64,000 nucleotides of DNA, from positions 46,522 to 110,521 of the forward strand of contig CAJXNC010000010.1 in the NCBI GenBank assembly GCA_913056125.1, read 5' to 3'. This document shows positions 47,001-55,228 of the stretch, in pieces. The position numbers and the translations under genes were made by a program. This DNA is from an uncultured Altererythrobacter sp. (GTDB lineage Bacteria; Pseudomonadota; Alphaproteobacteria; Sphingomonadales; Sphingomonadaceae). Position 1 is the stretch's first letter. Every line of letters begins with the position of its first letter. Below the pieces are notes generated by a model. The model was not told the DNA's origin, searched no databases, and saw nothing but the letters and a program-made list of their open reading frames with translations.

Positions 47001-47583
47001 ACAGGCGCAGGCTTTCCAGCTCGTCGCCGAAGAAATCGAGCCTCAGCCCGCCTTCGAGGCCCGAGGGATAGATATCGAAGACCGAACCACGCACGGCGAA
47101 TTCGCCGGTGTCGACCACTGTATCGGTGCGCGTATAGCCCTGCCGCTGGAGCAGGGCGGTGAGGCTTTCGTGGCCGATCTCGATACCCGGTTTGAGTTCG
47201 CGCACCGCCTCGCGAATGCGGAATGGCGTGAGCACGCGCTGGAGCACCGCATTGATCGTGGTGACGACCAGCTGGTTCGCCTTGCCACCCGATTGCAGAG
47301 CGTGGAGCGCGGCCAGCCTTCGTGCGCTGACCGACATGGCCGGGCTGGCACGGTCATAGGGCAGGCAGTCCCAAGCCGGGAATTCGATCACCTGCAATTC
47401 GGGCGCGAAGAAATGCGCGGCATCGGTGACGGCGCGCATGGCCGCATCGTCGGGCGCGATGAACACCGCGCGGCCTTTCGCTGCCCGCGCAAGGTCCGCC
47501 AGTACCAGCGGCTGTGCCCCGCGCGCCACGGAGGCGAGCGTCAGCGGGGTCTTGGCAGACAGGATGCGGGTAAAATCGGGCAT
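44089..47583 (-). CDS. mfd: Transcription-repair coupling factor
   Basis: A 1164-residue translocase that removes RNA polymerase stalled at DNA damage and recruits UvrA. An N-terminal UvrB-like module is followed by a CarD-type RNA-polymerase-interacting domain (VVHVDHGIGKYLGLE) and a RecG-like motor. The motor has Walker A GDVGFGKT at 638-645, DEEQRFGV and a TRG-type region near ESGLDIPSANT. The C-terminal domain (about 1010-1164) is present. ATG 47583 was chosen over 47601. The gene has the family's usual length. Confidence 0.97.
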   Translation of the reverse strand: MPDFTRILSAKTPLTLASVARGAQPLVLADLARAAKGRAVFIAPDDAAMRAVTDAAHFFAPELQVIEFPAWDCLPYDRASPAMSVSARRLAALHALQSGGKANQLVVTTINAVLQRVLTPFRIREAVRELKPGIEIGHESLTALLQRQGYTRTDTVVDTGEFAVRGSVFDIYPSGLEGGLRLDFFGDELESLRLFDPNTQRSTGVLDNHLLLPASEALLDEETIKRFRSHYREKFGATATQDPLYEAVSDGRRLAGMEHWLPLFEDKLATLFDHLSADDEIVIDAGALSAAEERLGDIEDYHKQRTEIAGQAKGSYRPLDTQSLYLAHEELDEATAKWPIHKSVIFAEPESDKVVDFGFKSARDFTPERSAGKNAYEAAAKHFAALARVGKRPMLAAYSEGSRSRIASILAEAGTELTLAKNWQDALGKSAPKGGMARPVAMVVPLDTGFANDELELVTEQDLLGDRLVRRRKKKKDSDAFLAELQALSRGDLVVHVDHGIGKYLGLEPVAVGKSQHDCVMLEYRGGDKLYIPVENIDVLSRYGSSEDGAMLDRLGGEAWQKRRARLKERIREIAGELMQVAAARALKKAPVLEAEESSFNQFVDRFPWEETDDQDAAIDDVLKDLSEGKPMDRLVCGDVGFGKTEVALRAAFVAAMAGQQVAVVAPTTLLARQHFQNFAERFAGFPLKIGRLSRLVPAAEMKATREGLESGQVDIVIGTHAILSKETKFKNLGLVIVDEEQRFGVNHKEKLKQLRTDVHVLTLTATPIPRTLQMAMTGLRELSTIQTPPVDRLAVRTYVMEWDDMVMREALLREHHRGGQSFIVVPRISDMDAVADWLHENVPEIRFITAHGQMAAGMVEERMSAFYEKKYEVLLSTTIVESGLDIPSANTIIIHRADRFGLAQLYQLRGRVGRSKIRAYAYMTTPADTVLSEVAEKRLKVLSDLDSLGAGFQLASHDLDIRGAGNLLGDEQSGHIREVGFELYQSMLEDAILAVKAGDAGLEKDREGLSPQITVDAPIMIPDDYVPDLAVRMALYRRLNDAKDKAEIEGLAAEMIDRFGELPEPTKNLIRLIEIKHQAIEANIAKIDVGARGTLVSFHKDDFPDPAGLLAYVDRLQGTAKLRPDMKLVINRAWGDPQSRLNGLFQLTKGLSGIVRKARKKAG

Positions 47584-47695
47584 TGTGGACCTTGCAAGCA
47601 CGCGGAAAAGCCCCCTGCTCGCATGAGGAGGGGGGTGCGGAGCAGCGCAGATAGCGTCGGTTCGTGTTCGGCGCTACCCGGCAAAGACCAAATTG

Positions 47696-47962
47696 TTATG
47701 AGATTTCGACGTAATCGAGCTTGCGCATCAGTTCGAGCTGTGCGCCTTCGAAGCGGGGCGGAGCGGGCTGCGTCTGCAGCGCCCACGCCATGACATCGAC
47801 ATCGTCCTGTTCGAGCAGGTCTTCGAACCAGCTCATTTCCTCTTCGCCCCATCCTTCATGGTAGCGATCGAAGAAGCCGCCGATCATGTAGTCGGCTTCC
47901 CGCGTGCCGCGATGCCAGGCGCGAAAGCGCATGCGGGCGAGGCGAGGAGCATTGTCGGACAT
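47696..47962 (-). CDS. sdhE: Succinate dehydrogenase assembly factor SdhE
   Basis: An 88-residue helical protein that helps attach FAD to the flavoprotein subunit of succinate dehydrogenase. The defining RGxxE motif reads RGTRE at about 18-22, followed by the FEDLLEQDDVDVMAW block. It lies beside mfd on the same strand, with recG starting divergently about 580 bases away; this grouping is common in alphaproteobacteria. Confidence 0.93.
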   Translation of the reverse strand: MSDNAPRLARMRFRAWHRGTREADYMIGGFFDRYHEGWGEEEMSWFEDLLEQDDVDVMAWALQTQPAPPRFEGAQLELMRKLDYVEIS

Positions 47963-48009
47963 TGCCGGCGAGTAGGCCCGTGCCTGTCAGGGCGCAAGCC
48001 TCACGCGTT

Positions 48010-48435
48010 TCAGAGTGTCTCGAGCTCCGCGAGTATCTGCGGTCCCTTGGCGCCTGCCAGGTTGCGGTCGAGATCACAAAGCAGCGCGTCCTTGAGCTTG
48101 ACGTGGTAGTGCCTGCGCATCTCACCCAGCGAACGCGGATCGGCGACGAGCACGAGCTTGTCGAGCTGGTTGGTGATCGCCTTCTGGTTAAGCCATTCGA
48201 CGATAGCGATCGCATGGGCACTTTCCTCAAGCTTGCCGATGCGGTCCTTGCCTTCGCCCGGAGTGAACCGCGAGATCTTGTCCTTGTCGCGCGCTCCGGC
48301 ACTGAAATTGCTCGGGTCGAGGTCAGGGACATCCTCGGATGCAAGCCTGGGTTCGGTCGCGGTTCCGACATTGCGATACAGTTCGAACTTCTCGCCGTTG
48401 GCGACTGCGACTAGTGTTCCTTGAGGCAGGATCAT
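48010..48435 (-). CDS. Host-attachment-type protein (baeRF-like)
   Basis: A 141-residue cytoplasmic protein similar to proteins annotated as required for attachment to host cells. The pattern VAVANGEKFELYRN near the N-terminus, a central acidic region and LVLVADPRSLGEMRRHYH near the C-terminus fit this family, which is distantly related to eRF1 domains. The biochemical function is unknown. It diverges from recG with a 104-base gap that must hold both promoters. Confidence 0.75.
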   Translation of the reverse strand: MILPQGTLVAVANGEKFELYRNVGTATEPRLASEDVPDLDPSNFSAGARDKDKISRFTPGEGKDRIGKLEESAHAIAIVEWLNQKAITNQLDKLVLVADPRSLGEMRRHYHVKLKDALLCDLDRNLAGAKGPQILAELETL

Positions 48436-48539
48436 GGTTCTCTCCCGGTTGCCTGTTCTGAATTAAACAGATCGGCATTCAGTGCCTTGCGTTCCGTCAA
48501 ATCTGGCGGAGTGGGCATTGTCCGGTCTAAAGGTATCGC

Positions 48540-50600
48540 ATGCGGCCCGACCTTCTCAATCCCCTGTTCGCCGAGACCGACAGCCTGGAGGGCGTCGGCC
48601 CGAAGCTGAAGAAGCCGCTCGAGAGGCTGGGGCTGACGCGGCTGCGCGATCTTGCCTATCACCTGCCAGAACGGTTCGTGACACGTCACTCGGTCGAGGA
48701 TCTCGACCAGGCGAGCGAGGGCGAACAGATCGTTATTGCCCTGACCCCGATCGAGCATCGCGCAGCGCGCAATAATCGAGGTCCCTACCGGGTGCTGGCG
48801 CAGGATTCGAAAGGCAATATCTGCGCGCTGACCTATTTCGGACGTGCAAGCTTTACCGCGAAGAAGACGCTGCCCGTGGGGGAGAAGCGCTGGGTGGCCG
48901 GGCGTCTCGACCGCTTCGGCGACATGCTGCAAATCGTCCATCCCGACCATGTGGCCAAGGAAAGTTCCGCACTGACGGGCAAGTTGGTCGAGCCGGTCTA
49001 TCGCCTTGCGGAAGGGCTGACCCAGCCGCGCATTGCCGGGATGGTGGCGCAGGCGCTGGAAAAGGCGCCGGAGCTTCCCGAATGGATCGAGCCGGGCGTA
49101 CTCGAGCGCGAGGGCTGGCCCGCATGGCGCGATGCGCTGGTGCTGGCGCATAAGGGCGAGCACGCCAAGGCGCGCGACCGCCTCGCCTATGACGAATTGC
49201 TCGCCAACAGCCTCGCCTTGATGCTGGTGCGCGCGGCCAATCGCAAAAGGCGCGGGCAGAGCCTGCAGGGCGACGGACATTTGCGCGACAGGCTGCAATT
49301 GCCATTCCCGCTGACGGGAGCACAGCGCCGCTCGATCGACGAAATTACCGGCGACATGGCGCAGGACACGCCCATGCTGCGCCTGCTGCAGGGCGATGTC
49401 GGCGCGGGCAAGACGGTTGTCGCGCTGGAAGCCATGCTGGCGGCGGTGGAGGCGGGCGCGCAGGCCGCGCTGCTGGCGCCGACCGAAATCCTCGCCCGCC
49501 AGCATTTCGAGACCTTGCGCACGCTCGCCAAGCCGACCGGCGTCGAGATTGCGCTCCTGACCGGGCGCGACAAGGGCAAGGCACGCGAGAGCATCTTGAT
49601 GGGTCTGCTCGACGGCAGCATCCAGGTCGTGGTTGGCACCCATGCGATCTTCCAGGACGCGGTGAATTACAGGAATCTCGGCCTTGTCGTGATCGACGAG
49701 CAGCACCGCTTCGGTGTCTCGCAGCGCTTGCTGTTGACGCAGAAAGGCAAGGTTACGCCGCACACGCTTTCCATGACCGCGACGCCGATTCCGCGCACGC
49801 TCGTCCTCGCGCAATATGGCGAGATGGATGTGAGCCGGCTCGACGAAATGCCGCCCGGCCGCAAGCCGATCGTCACCCGCGTGGTCGCGCTCGACCGGAT
49901 GGAGGAGATCGTTGCCGGGGTCGAACGCCACCTCGCCAGCGGGCAGCAGGCCTTCTGGGTCTGTCCCATGGTGCATGACAATGAGGAGACCGACCTTGCC
50001 GCTGCCGAGGCGCGCTTTGCTGCGCTCAAGCATCGCTTCGGGGACGATGTCGTGCTCGTGCATGGCCAGCAGCCACCCGAGGTGAAGGATGCGGCGATGG
50101 AGCATTTCGTCGCCGGAAATGCGAAATTGATGGTGGCGACCACCGTGATCGAGGTGGGTGTCGACGTGCCCAATGCAACGCTGGTGGTGATCGAGCAGGC
50201 CGAACGCTTCGGTCTTGCCCAGCTTCACCAGCTGCGCGGACGGGTAGGGCGCGGAAGCGAGCAGGCGGTTTGCCTGCTCCTGCGCAGCGATGAATTGTCC
50301 GAAACGGGCAGGGCACGGCTTGCCCTGATGCGCGAGACGCAGGACGGCTTCCGCCTCGCCGAGGAGGATTTGTCCTTGCGCGGCGGCGGCGAATTGCTCG
50401 GCACGAGGCAGAGCGGCGACACGCCCTTCAACACCGCCACACTCGAACAGATCACCCGCCTGCTGCCCATGGCCAATGACGATGCCAAGCTGCTGGTCGA
50501 ACGCGATGGCGGGTTGGAAGGAGAGCGCGGGCAGGCGGCCCGGGTGCTGCTCTACCTTCTGGAACGCGATTGGGGTGTGCAGACGCTCAGGAGCGGATAG
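48540..50600 (+). CDS. recG: ATP-dependent DNA helicase RecG
   Basis: A 686-residue helicase that remodels stalled replication forks and Holliday junctions. It has an N-terminal wedge domain with an OB fold (about 60-170), Walker A GDVGAGKT at 285-292, the box VIDEQHRFGV, and motif VI region LRGRVGRGSEQ. The C-terminal TRG-type element near GFRLAEEDLSLRGGGELLGTRQSG is clear. The ATG at 48540 lies close to its probable promoter region shared with the divergent gene. Confidence 0.97.
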   Translation: MRPDLLNPLFAETDSLEGVGPKLKKPLERLGLTRLRDLAYHLPERFVTRHSVEDLDQASEGEQIVIALTPIEHRAARNNRGPYRVLAQDSKGNICALTYFGRASFTAKKTLPVGEKRWVAGRLDRFGDMLQIVHPDHVAKESSALTGKLVEPVYRLAEGLTQPRIAGMVAQALEKAPELPEWIEPGVLEREGWPAWRDALVLAHKGEHAKARDRLAYDELLANSLALMLVRAANRKRRGQSLQGDGHLRDRLQLPFPLTGAQRRSIDEITGDMAQDTPMLRLLQGDVGAGKTVVALEAMLAAVEAGAQAALLAPTEILARQHFETLRTLAKPTGVEIALLTGRDKGKARESILMGLLDGSIQVVVGTHAIFQDAVNYRNLGLVVIDEQHRFGVSQRLLLTQKGKVTPHTLSMTATPIPRTLVLAQYGEMDVSRLDEMPPGRKPIVTRVVALDRMEEIVAGVERHLASGQQAFWVCPMVHDNEETDLAAAEARFAALKHRFGDDVVLVHGQQPPEVKDAAMEHFVAGNAKLMVATTVIEVGVDVPNATLVVIEQAERFGLAQLHQLRGRVGRGSEQAVCLLLRSDELSETGRARLALMRETQDGFRLAEEDLSLRGGGELLGTRQSGDTPFNTATLEQITRLLPMANDDAKLLVERDGGLEGERGQAARVLLYLLERDWGVQTLRSG

Positions 50601-50669
50601 CTCTACTGCCAGTTTCAATGGACGCGTGCGGACTTATGCAATAGCAATTGCGTGCACAGGGGATTGCAT

Positions 50670-52427
50670 TTGACCGACATCTTCATTTCCTATTCGAGCA
50701 GCGACGCCGTGGTGGCGGAGAAGTTCGCCAGCGCCTTTGCCGCCGAAGGTCTTGACGTGTGGTGGGACAATGCGTTGCAGGCTGGCGAGGTGTTCGACGA
50801 GGAGATCGAGAGGGCCCTGCGCGCAGCCAAGGCCGTGGTCGTCCTCTGGTCACCCAATTCCGTAGCATCTCGCTGGGTCCGCGCCGAGGCGACGATCGCC
50901 GACAGGCGCAAGACCTTCGTTCCCGCGACCATTTCCCCTTGCGAACGACCGATCGTCTTCGAGCTCACGCAGACTCCCGACCTTTCGGGCTGGAATGGCT
51001 CGCGCGATGATCCCCAGTGGCGCGCTTTCCTTGCCAAGGTGCGCGGCCTTGTCGATGTTCGCGATGCTCCAGAACCGCTCGCCGGCGCGGACAAGGCTGA
51101 AGAAGAGATCGACGAGAGCAAGCCGTCGATACTGATACTGCCCTTCGTCAATATGAGCGGCGATGCCGAGCAGGAGTATTTCTCCGACGGGGTGAGCGAG
51201 GACATCATCACCGACCTCAACAAGGTCTCCGCGCTTACCGTCGTGTCGCGCAACACCGCCTTTTCGCTGAAGGGCAAGACGCTTGCCGCCGCAGACCTCG
51301 CAGAAAAGCTCGGCGTCACGCATATCCTCGAAGGCAGCGTGCGCCGTTCTGGCGACCGGGTGCGTATCACCGCGCAGTTGTTCGACGCCGAGAGCGATAA
51401 CCAGGTCTGGGCTGAACGCTATGACCGGACGCTGGAAGACATCTTCGCCATCCAGGACGAGATTTCGCAGGCGATTGTCAAAGCGCTGCAACTGCGCCTT
51501 GCGCCAAGCGAGAAGCGCGCCATTGCCCAGCGCGACACCACCAGTTCAGAGGCCTACGAACTATTCCTTTTGTGCCGCAACTTCATGCGCAAGGGATCGG
51601 GTAGAAACGGCAAGCTTGTCTGGCGCATTGCCCAGAGAGCGGTCGAACTCGACCCCGGTTTTGCACGTGCATGGGCGATGCTGTCCCAGTCGGAAGGTGG
51701 CATGGCGCAAACGGGCACGCCGGGTTGTTCCTACGATCAGGCACAGGAATGGGCGGAAAAGGCGGTCGAACTGGGGCCCGAGATTGCCGAATGCCACGCA
51801 GCAGTGGCTTCGAACCTTTATCGGCGCGGCGCTGCTGAAAACGACAATGTTCGCAAGTATGCCGAACGTGCCGTCGAACTCGATCCCAACTGTTTCGAAG
51901 CCTACTACGTGCTCGGCAATCTTGAGCTGCGCGAGCGCAAATATGCCGATGCTGTAAAGGCCTATGAAAAGGCGATCGCGCTCGATCCAAAGGATTTCGT
52001 CGCCACGAACATGGTGCTGCAAGCCTATCGCGGGTTGCAGGATTGGGACAATCTCAGGGCCGCTTCGCGCCGCCTTCTGACCCGCGCGGAGGCCATTCTC
52101 GAAAGCGAACCCGATCACGGCAATGCGCTGGCGCTGATGATTTTCACCCTGATCGAGCTTGAGGAAGGCCAGCGCGCCAGGACCTGGATCCAGCGTGCGC
52201 TGCTGTTCAATCCGGGCGATGTTCGCCTTCGCTATAACCTCGCCTGCGCCGGGGCGCTGCTTGGGGATATCGATTTCACGCTGGATACGCTGGAATATCT
52301 GGCGGACGATCCGGAGCACGATTTCCTTGACCTGGTCGAAACCGATTCCGATTTCGACATGGTCCGCGAGGATCCGCGCTTCGTTGAATTGCTCGCCAGG
52401 GCGGGCAAGCGCAAGGCGACCGCCTGA
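50670..52427 (+). CDS. TIR-domain protein with TolB-like and TPR regions
   Basis: A 585-residue protein. Residues 1-135 form a TIR domain (TDIFISYSSSDAVVAEKF; WWDNALQAGEVFDEEI; SRWVRAE with Glu73 where TIR NADases have the catalytic Glu). Residues about 155-300 resemble the TolB N-terminal-like domain seen beside adenylate cyclases (ILPFVNMSGD, FSDGVSEDIITDL, ILEGSVRRSG). The rest holds several TPR repeats. TIR domains may cleave NAD or mediate protein contacts. Function here is unknown: signalling or defence are both possible. TTG 50670 is preferred, since AGGGGA lies six bases upstream; GTG 50652 is the alternative. Confidence 0.85.
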   Translation: MTDIFISYSSSDAVVAEKFASAFAAEGLDVWWDNALQAGEVFDEEIERALRAAKAVVVLWSPNSVASRWVRAEATIADRRKTFVPATISPCERPIVFELTQTPDLSGWNGSRDDPQWRAFLAKVRGLVDVRDAPEPLAGADKAEEEIDESKPSILILPFVNMSGDAEQEYFSDGVSEDIITDLNKVSALTVVSRNTAFSLKGKTLAAADLAEKLGVTHILEGSVRRSGDRVRITAQLFDAESDNQVWAERYDRTLEDIFAIQDEISQAIVKALQLRLAPSEKRAIAQRDTTSSEAYELFLLCRNFMRKGSGRNGKLVWRIAQRAVELDPGFARAWAMLSQSEGGMAQTGTPGCSYDQAQEWAEKAVELGPEIAECHAAVASNLYRRGAAENDNVRKYAERAVELDPNCFEAYYVLGNLELRERKYADAVKAYEKAIALDPKDFVATNMVLQAYRGLQDWDNLRAASRRLLTRAEAILESEPDHGNALALMIFTLIELEEGQRARTWIQRALLFNPGDVRLRYNLACAGALLGDIDFTLDTLEYLADDPEHDFLDLVETDSDFDMVREDPRFVELLARAGKRKATA

Positions 52428-52468
52428 GCGTGGGTAGTCGCCGTCAGAATCAGATTTCCGGAGTTTGA

Positions 52469-52867
52469 ATGATGGCCGATTGCCCCAAATGCCAGGGATC
52501 GATGGAAGTCGGGCAGACCTTTGTCGACTATTGGGGCTGGCGCATCCCGCTGCGCTGGGCCGATGGGCAGTTGAAGCGCAGTTTGTGGACCGGACTGTCG
52601 CTCAGGGGGCGCAAGCACACCGATGTCGCCTCGCGCCGTTGCCGTGAATGCGGATATATCGAGCTGTTCGCCGGCTATGGCGTGGAAGAGGATTTCAGCA
52701 CGCTGGAAATCCGCGCCGAGAATGACCGCCTGCGCAAGCAGATGGGCACTCTGCTCGACCGCGTGGCGGTGCTCGAGAAGATCGCCACCGATCCGGCGGA
52801 AAGGACCGCGCGCGAGATCGAGGCGTTGCGCGACTTGCCCGACAAGGATAACGAAGAAAAGGAATAA
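52469..52867 (+). CDS. Zinc-ribbon protein with C-terminal coiled coil
   Basis: A 132-residue protein. Two CxxC pairs (CPKC near residue 5 and CREC near 57) form a probable zinc ribbon, with GSMEVGQTFVDYWGW between them. A charged helix follows (about 80-130) that could form a coiled coil. I do not recognise the function. CCGGAG lies upstream; ATG 52472 is an equally good start. It sits four bases before the SDR gene, so both are probably co-transcribed. Confidence 0.7.
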   Translation: MMADCPKCQGSMEVGQTFVDYWGWRIPLRWADGQLKRSLWTGLSLRGRKHTDVASRRCRECGYIELFAGYGVEEDFSTLEIRAENDRLRKQMGTLLDRVAVLEKIATDPAERTAREIEALRDLPDKDNEEKE

Positions 52868-52871
52868 CCCC

Positions 52872-53606
52872 ATGGTCAGCGTTGCAGGCAAGACAGTCAT
52901 CGTCACTGGCGGCACGCGGGGTATCGGGCTTGCCACGGTTGCGGAATTCGCCAAGGCCGGGGCCAATGTCACCTATACCGGCACCAGCGAGCGGAGCGTC
53001 GCCAAGGCGCGCGAAGCACTCGGTGACTTGGATGCGAAAGGCGTAGCCTGCGATTTGCGCGATATGGATGGCATGCGCGCCGTGCTCGCCGATGGTTGCG
53101 ACATCCTCATCAACAATGCCGCGGCAAACGGCGAGGGTGGTTTCCTGACCGATATTGATGATGGCGGGCTGCACGACACACTTCATGTCACGCTGGTCGC
53201 GGCGCTCGACTGGGCGCGCTATGCGGCGAAGGCAATGCTCGAAAGCGGCGGCGGCACGATTATCAATGTCAGCTCGGGCGCGGCGCATCATGCAGTTCCG
53301 AACATGGGAGCCTACTGCGTAGCCAAGGCCGGGCTCTACATGGGTACACGCATCATGCACGCCGAATTACAGGGGCGCGGCGTACTGGTCTTCGCCTTTT
53401 CGCCCGGCGTGGTCGATACCGATATGCAGACGGCAGGGCGCGAGAGCGGGTTGTTCAAGGGTATCCTGCCAGACGACCGGTCAGAGCTTCGTCAGCCCGA
53501 GGAACCCGCGCTCGCCATGCGTTGGTTGTGCGAGAACCCGTCGCCTGAGCTCGGCGGCGAGGACATCCGCATCGACGATGAGATGGTGGCCAAGGCGCGC
53601 GTCTGA
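52872..53606 (+). CDS. Short-chain dehydrogenase/reductase
   Basis: A 244-residue NAD(P)-dependent oxidoreductase. The cofactor motif TGGTRGIG is at 12-19, NNAAAN is in the fourth strand region, the catalytic Ser is in INVSSGAAHH and the YxxxK pair is in AYCVAK. It is a classical SDR; the substrate is unknown. ATG 52872 follows the zinc-ribbon gene directly. Confidence 0.9.
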   Translation: MVSVAGKTVIVTGGTRGIGLATVAEFAKAGANVTYTGTSERSVAKAREALGDLDAKGVACDLRDMDGMRAVLADGCDILINNAAANGEGGFLTDIDDGGLHDTLHVTLVAALDWARYAAKAMLESGGGTIINVSSGAAHHAVPNMGAYCVAKAGLYMGTRIMHAELQGRGVLVFAFSPGVVDTDMQTAGRESGLFKGILPDDRSELRQPEEPALAMRWLCENPSPELGGEDIRIDDEMVAKARV

Positions 53607-53860
53607 TGCGCTTTCCTACTTTGGATGCTCTGCCCTAGCTGGCGGCATGAACGCCACGCTTTACCACTCTTGTTCTGCCGAAATCGCGCCTCTTGCGGGC
53701 ACGCCGATTTTCCGAACAGGACAGTGTGTCAGGTGTGAGGGGTTGGCTTTCTCCACCGCCTTTCGTCGCGCTTTGCGCCAGCACAATGAACTGGCAATCG
53801 GCAAACGCAATGCCATATGAGGCACAGCCAATTTGAACACGAAAGTCACGGGAAGCCATA
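53607..53860. other. Intergenic gap without recognised feature
   Basis: The 254 bases between the SDR and aldehyde dehydrogenase genes contain only a short open frame of 57 codons (53647-53820) with no ribosome site or family resemblance. I see no hairpin, repeat or RNA gene. It presumably holds the promoter of the aldehyde dehydrogenase gene. Confidence 0.5.
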
Positions 53861-55216
53861 ATGTCCGATACTGCACCTACCGCCGCCGACCTGTCCGCCG
53901 ATATCGCCCGCGTCTTTGCCGCGCAGCAGGAGCATCAGTGGGACGTCAAGGCCAGCACCGCCGAAGAGCGCAAGGCCAAGTTGGCCAAGCTGAAGGATGC
54001 CATTGGCGCGCATACGGACGACATCATCGCGGCAGTGCGCAAGGATACGCGCAAGCCAGAGGCCGAAATCCGCATTACCGAAGTGCTCAACATCCTCGGC
54101 AATATCCAGCTCAATATCGACAGCCTCGAAGACTGGATGAAGCCGACCGAGGTTATCCCGACCAACAATCCTGACGACAAGGCGATGATCGTGCCCGAAG
54201 CACGCGGCGTCTGCCTGATTCTGGGACCGTGGAACTTCCCGCTCGGCCTCGTCTTCGGCCCGCTCGCCGCCGCCATTGCCGCGGGCAATTGCTGCATGGT
54301 CAAGCTGACAGACCTGTGCCCCAACACCGCCAAGATCGCCAAGACCATTGTCGAGGAAGTGTTCGAGGAGAACGAGGTCGCCGTGTTCGAAGGCGATGTC
54401 TCGGTGGCAGAGGCGCTGCTCGACCTGCCGTTCAATCACATCTTCTTCACCGGCTCTACGCGCGTGGGCAAGATCGTGATGGCAGCTGCCGCCAAGCACC
54501 TTGCCAGCGTGACGCTGGAACTGGGCGGCAAGTCCCCCGTCATCATCGACGAGGGCGCGGATGTCGCAGCGATCGGTGCGGCGCTCGCCGGCGCAAAGCA
54601 GTTCAATGGCGGACAGGCTTGCATTTGCCCCGACTATGTCTTCGTGAAGGAAGACCAGAAGGATGCGCTGGTCGACAGCTTCAAGACCAATGTCGCGAAC
54701 AACCTCTACGAGGAAGGCAAGATCAACAAGGAAGCGATCGCGCAGATCGTGAATGAGGGCAATTTCGCTCGCGTGAAGAGCCTCTACGACGATGCCGTGG
54801 CGCAGGGCGCGACCGTTGCTGCCGGAGGCGTGCTGGAGGCGGAAGACCTTACCATCCACCCGACCATGCTCACCGATGTTACCCCGCAGATGAAGATCCT
54901 GCAGGAAGAGATTTTCGCGCCTGTCCTGCCGGTGATGACCTACGACAATCTCGACCAGGTGATCAGCTATATCGAAGCGCGCGACAAGCCGCTGGCGCTG
55001 TATATTTTCAGCGGGAATGAGGACAATGTGAAGAAGGTCCTCGACCGCACATCATCGGGCGGTGTGACCGTGAACGGCGTGTTCTCGCATTACCTCGAAA
55101 ACCGCCTCCCGTTCGGCGGTGTCAATGGCAGCGGGATCGGTAGCTATCACGGCCATTTCGGCTTCAAGGCCTTCAGCCATGAGCGCGCGGTCTACATGCA
55201 CATGGAAGCGGCCTGA
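53861..55216 (+). CDS. Class 3-type aldehyde dehydrogenase (coniferyl aldehyde dehydrogenase-like)
   Basis: A 451-residue NAD(P)-dependent enzyme oxidising aldehydes to acids. The catalytic Glu is in LELGGKSP and the catalytic Cys in GGQACICPDYV. The cofactor block is FFTGSTRVGK, and the C-terminal SGIGSYHGHFGFKAFSHERAV matches the short ALDH3/CalB branch rather than the longer ALDH1 type. The true aldehyde is unknown. It converges with the DUF3500 gene. Confidence 0.92.
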   Translation: MSDTAPTAADLSADIARVFAAQQEHQWDVKASTAEERKAKLAKLKDAIGAHTDDIIAAVRKDTRKPEAEIRITEVLNILGNIQLNIDSLEDWMKPTEVIPTNNPDDKAMIVPEARGVCLILGPWNFPLGLVFGPLAAAIAAGNCCMVKLTDLCPNTAKIAKTIVEEVFEENEVAVFEGDVSVAEALLDLPFNHIFFTGSTRVGKIVMAAAAKHLASVTLELGGKSPVIIDEGADVAAIGAALAGAKQFNGGQACICPDYVFVKEDQKDALVDSFKTNVANNLYEEGKINKEAIAQIVNEGNFARVKSLYDDAVAQGATVAAGGVLEAEDLTIHPTMLTDVTPQMKILQEEIFAPVLPVMTYDNLDQVISYIEARDKPLALYIFSGNEDNVKKVLDRTSSGGVTVNGVFSHYLENRLPFGGVNGSGIGSYHGHFGFKAFSHERAVYMHMEAA

Positions 55217-55228
55217 GCCGCTTCACTG

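Noticed and set aside
48432..50618. 728-codon open frame antisense to recG
   Set aside because: Shadow of recG, same reasoning.
53647..53820. 57-codon open frame before the aldehyde dehydrogenase gene
   Set aside because: No ribosome site and no recognisable protein features.
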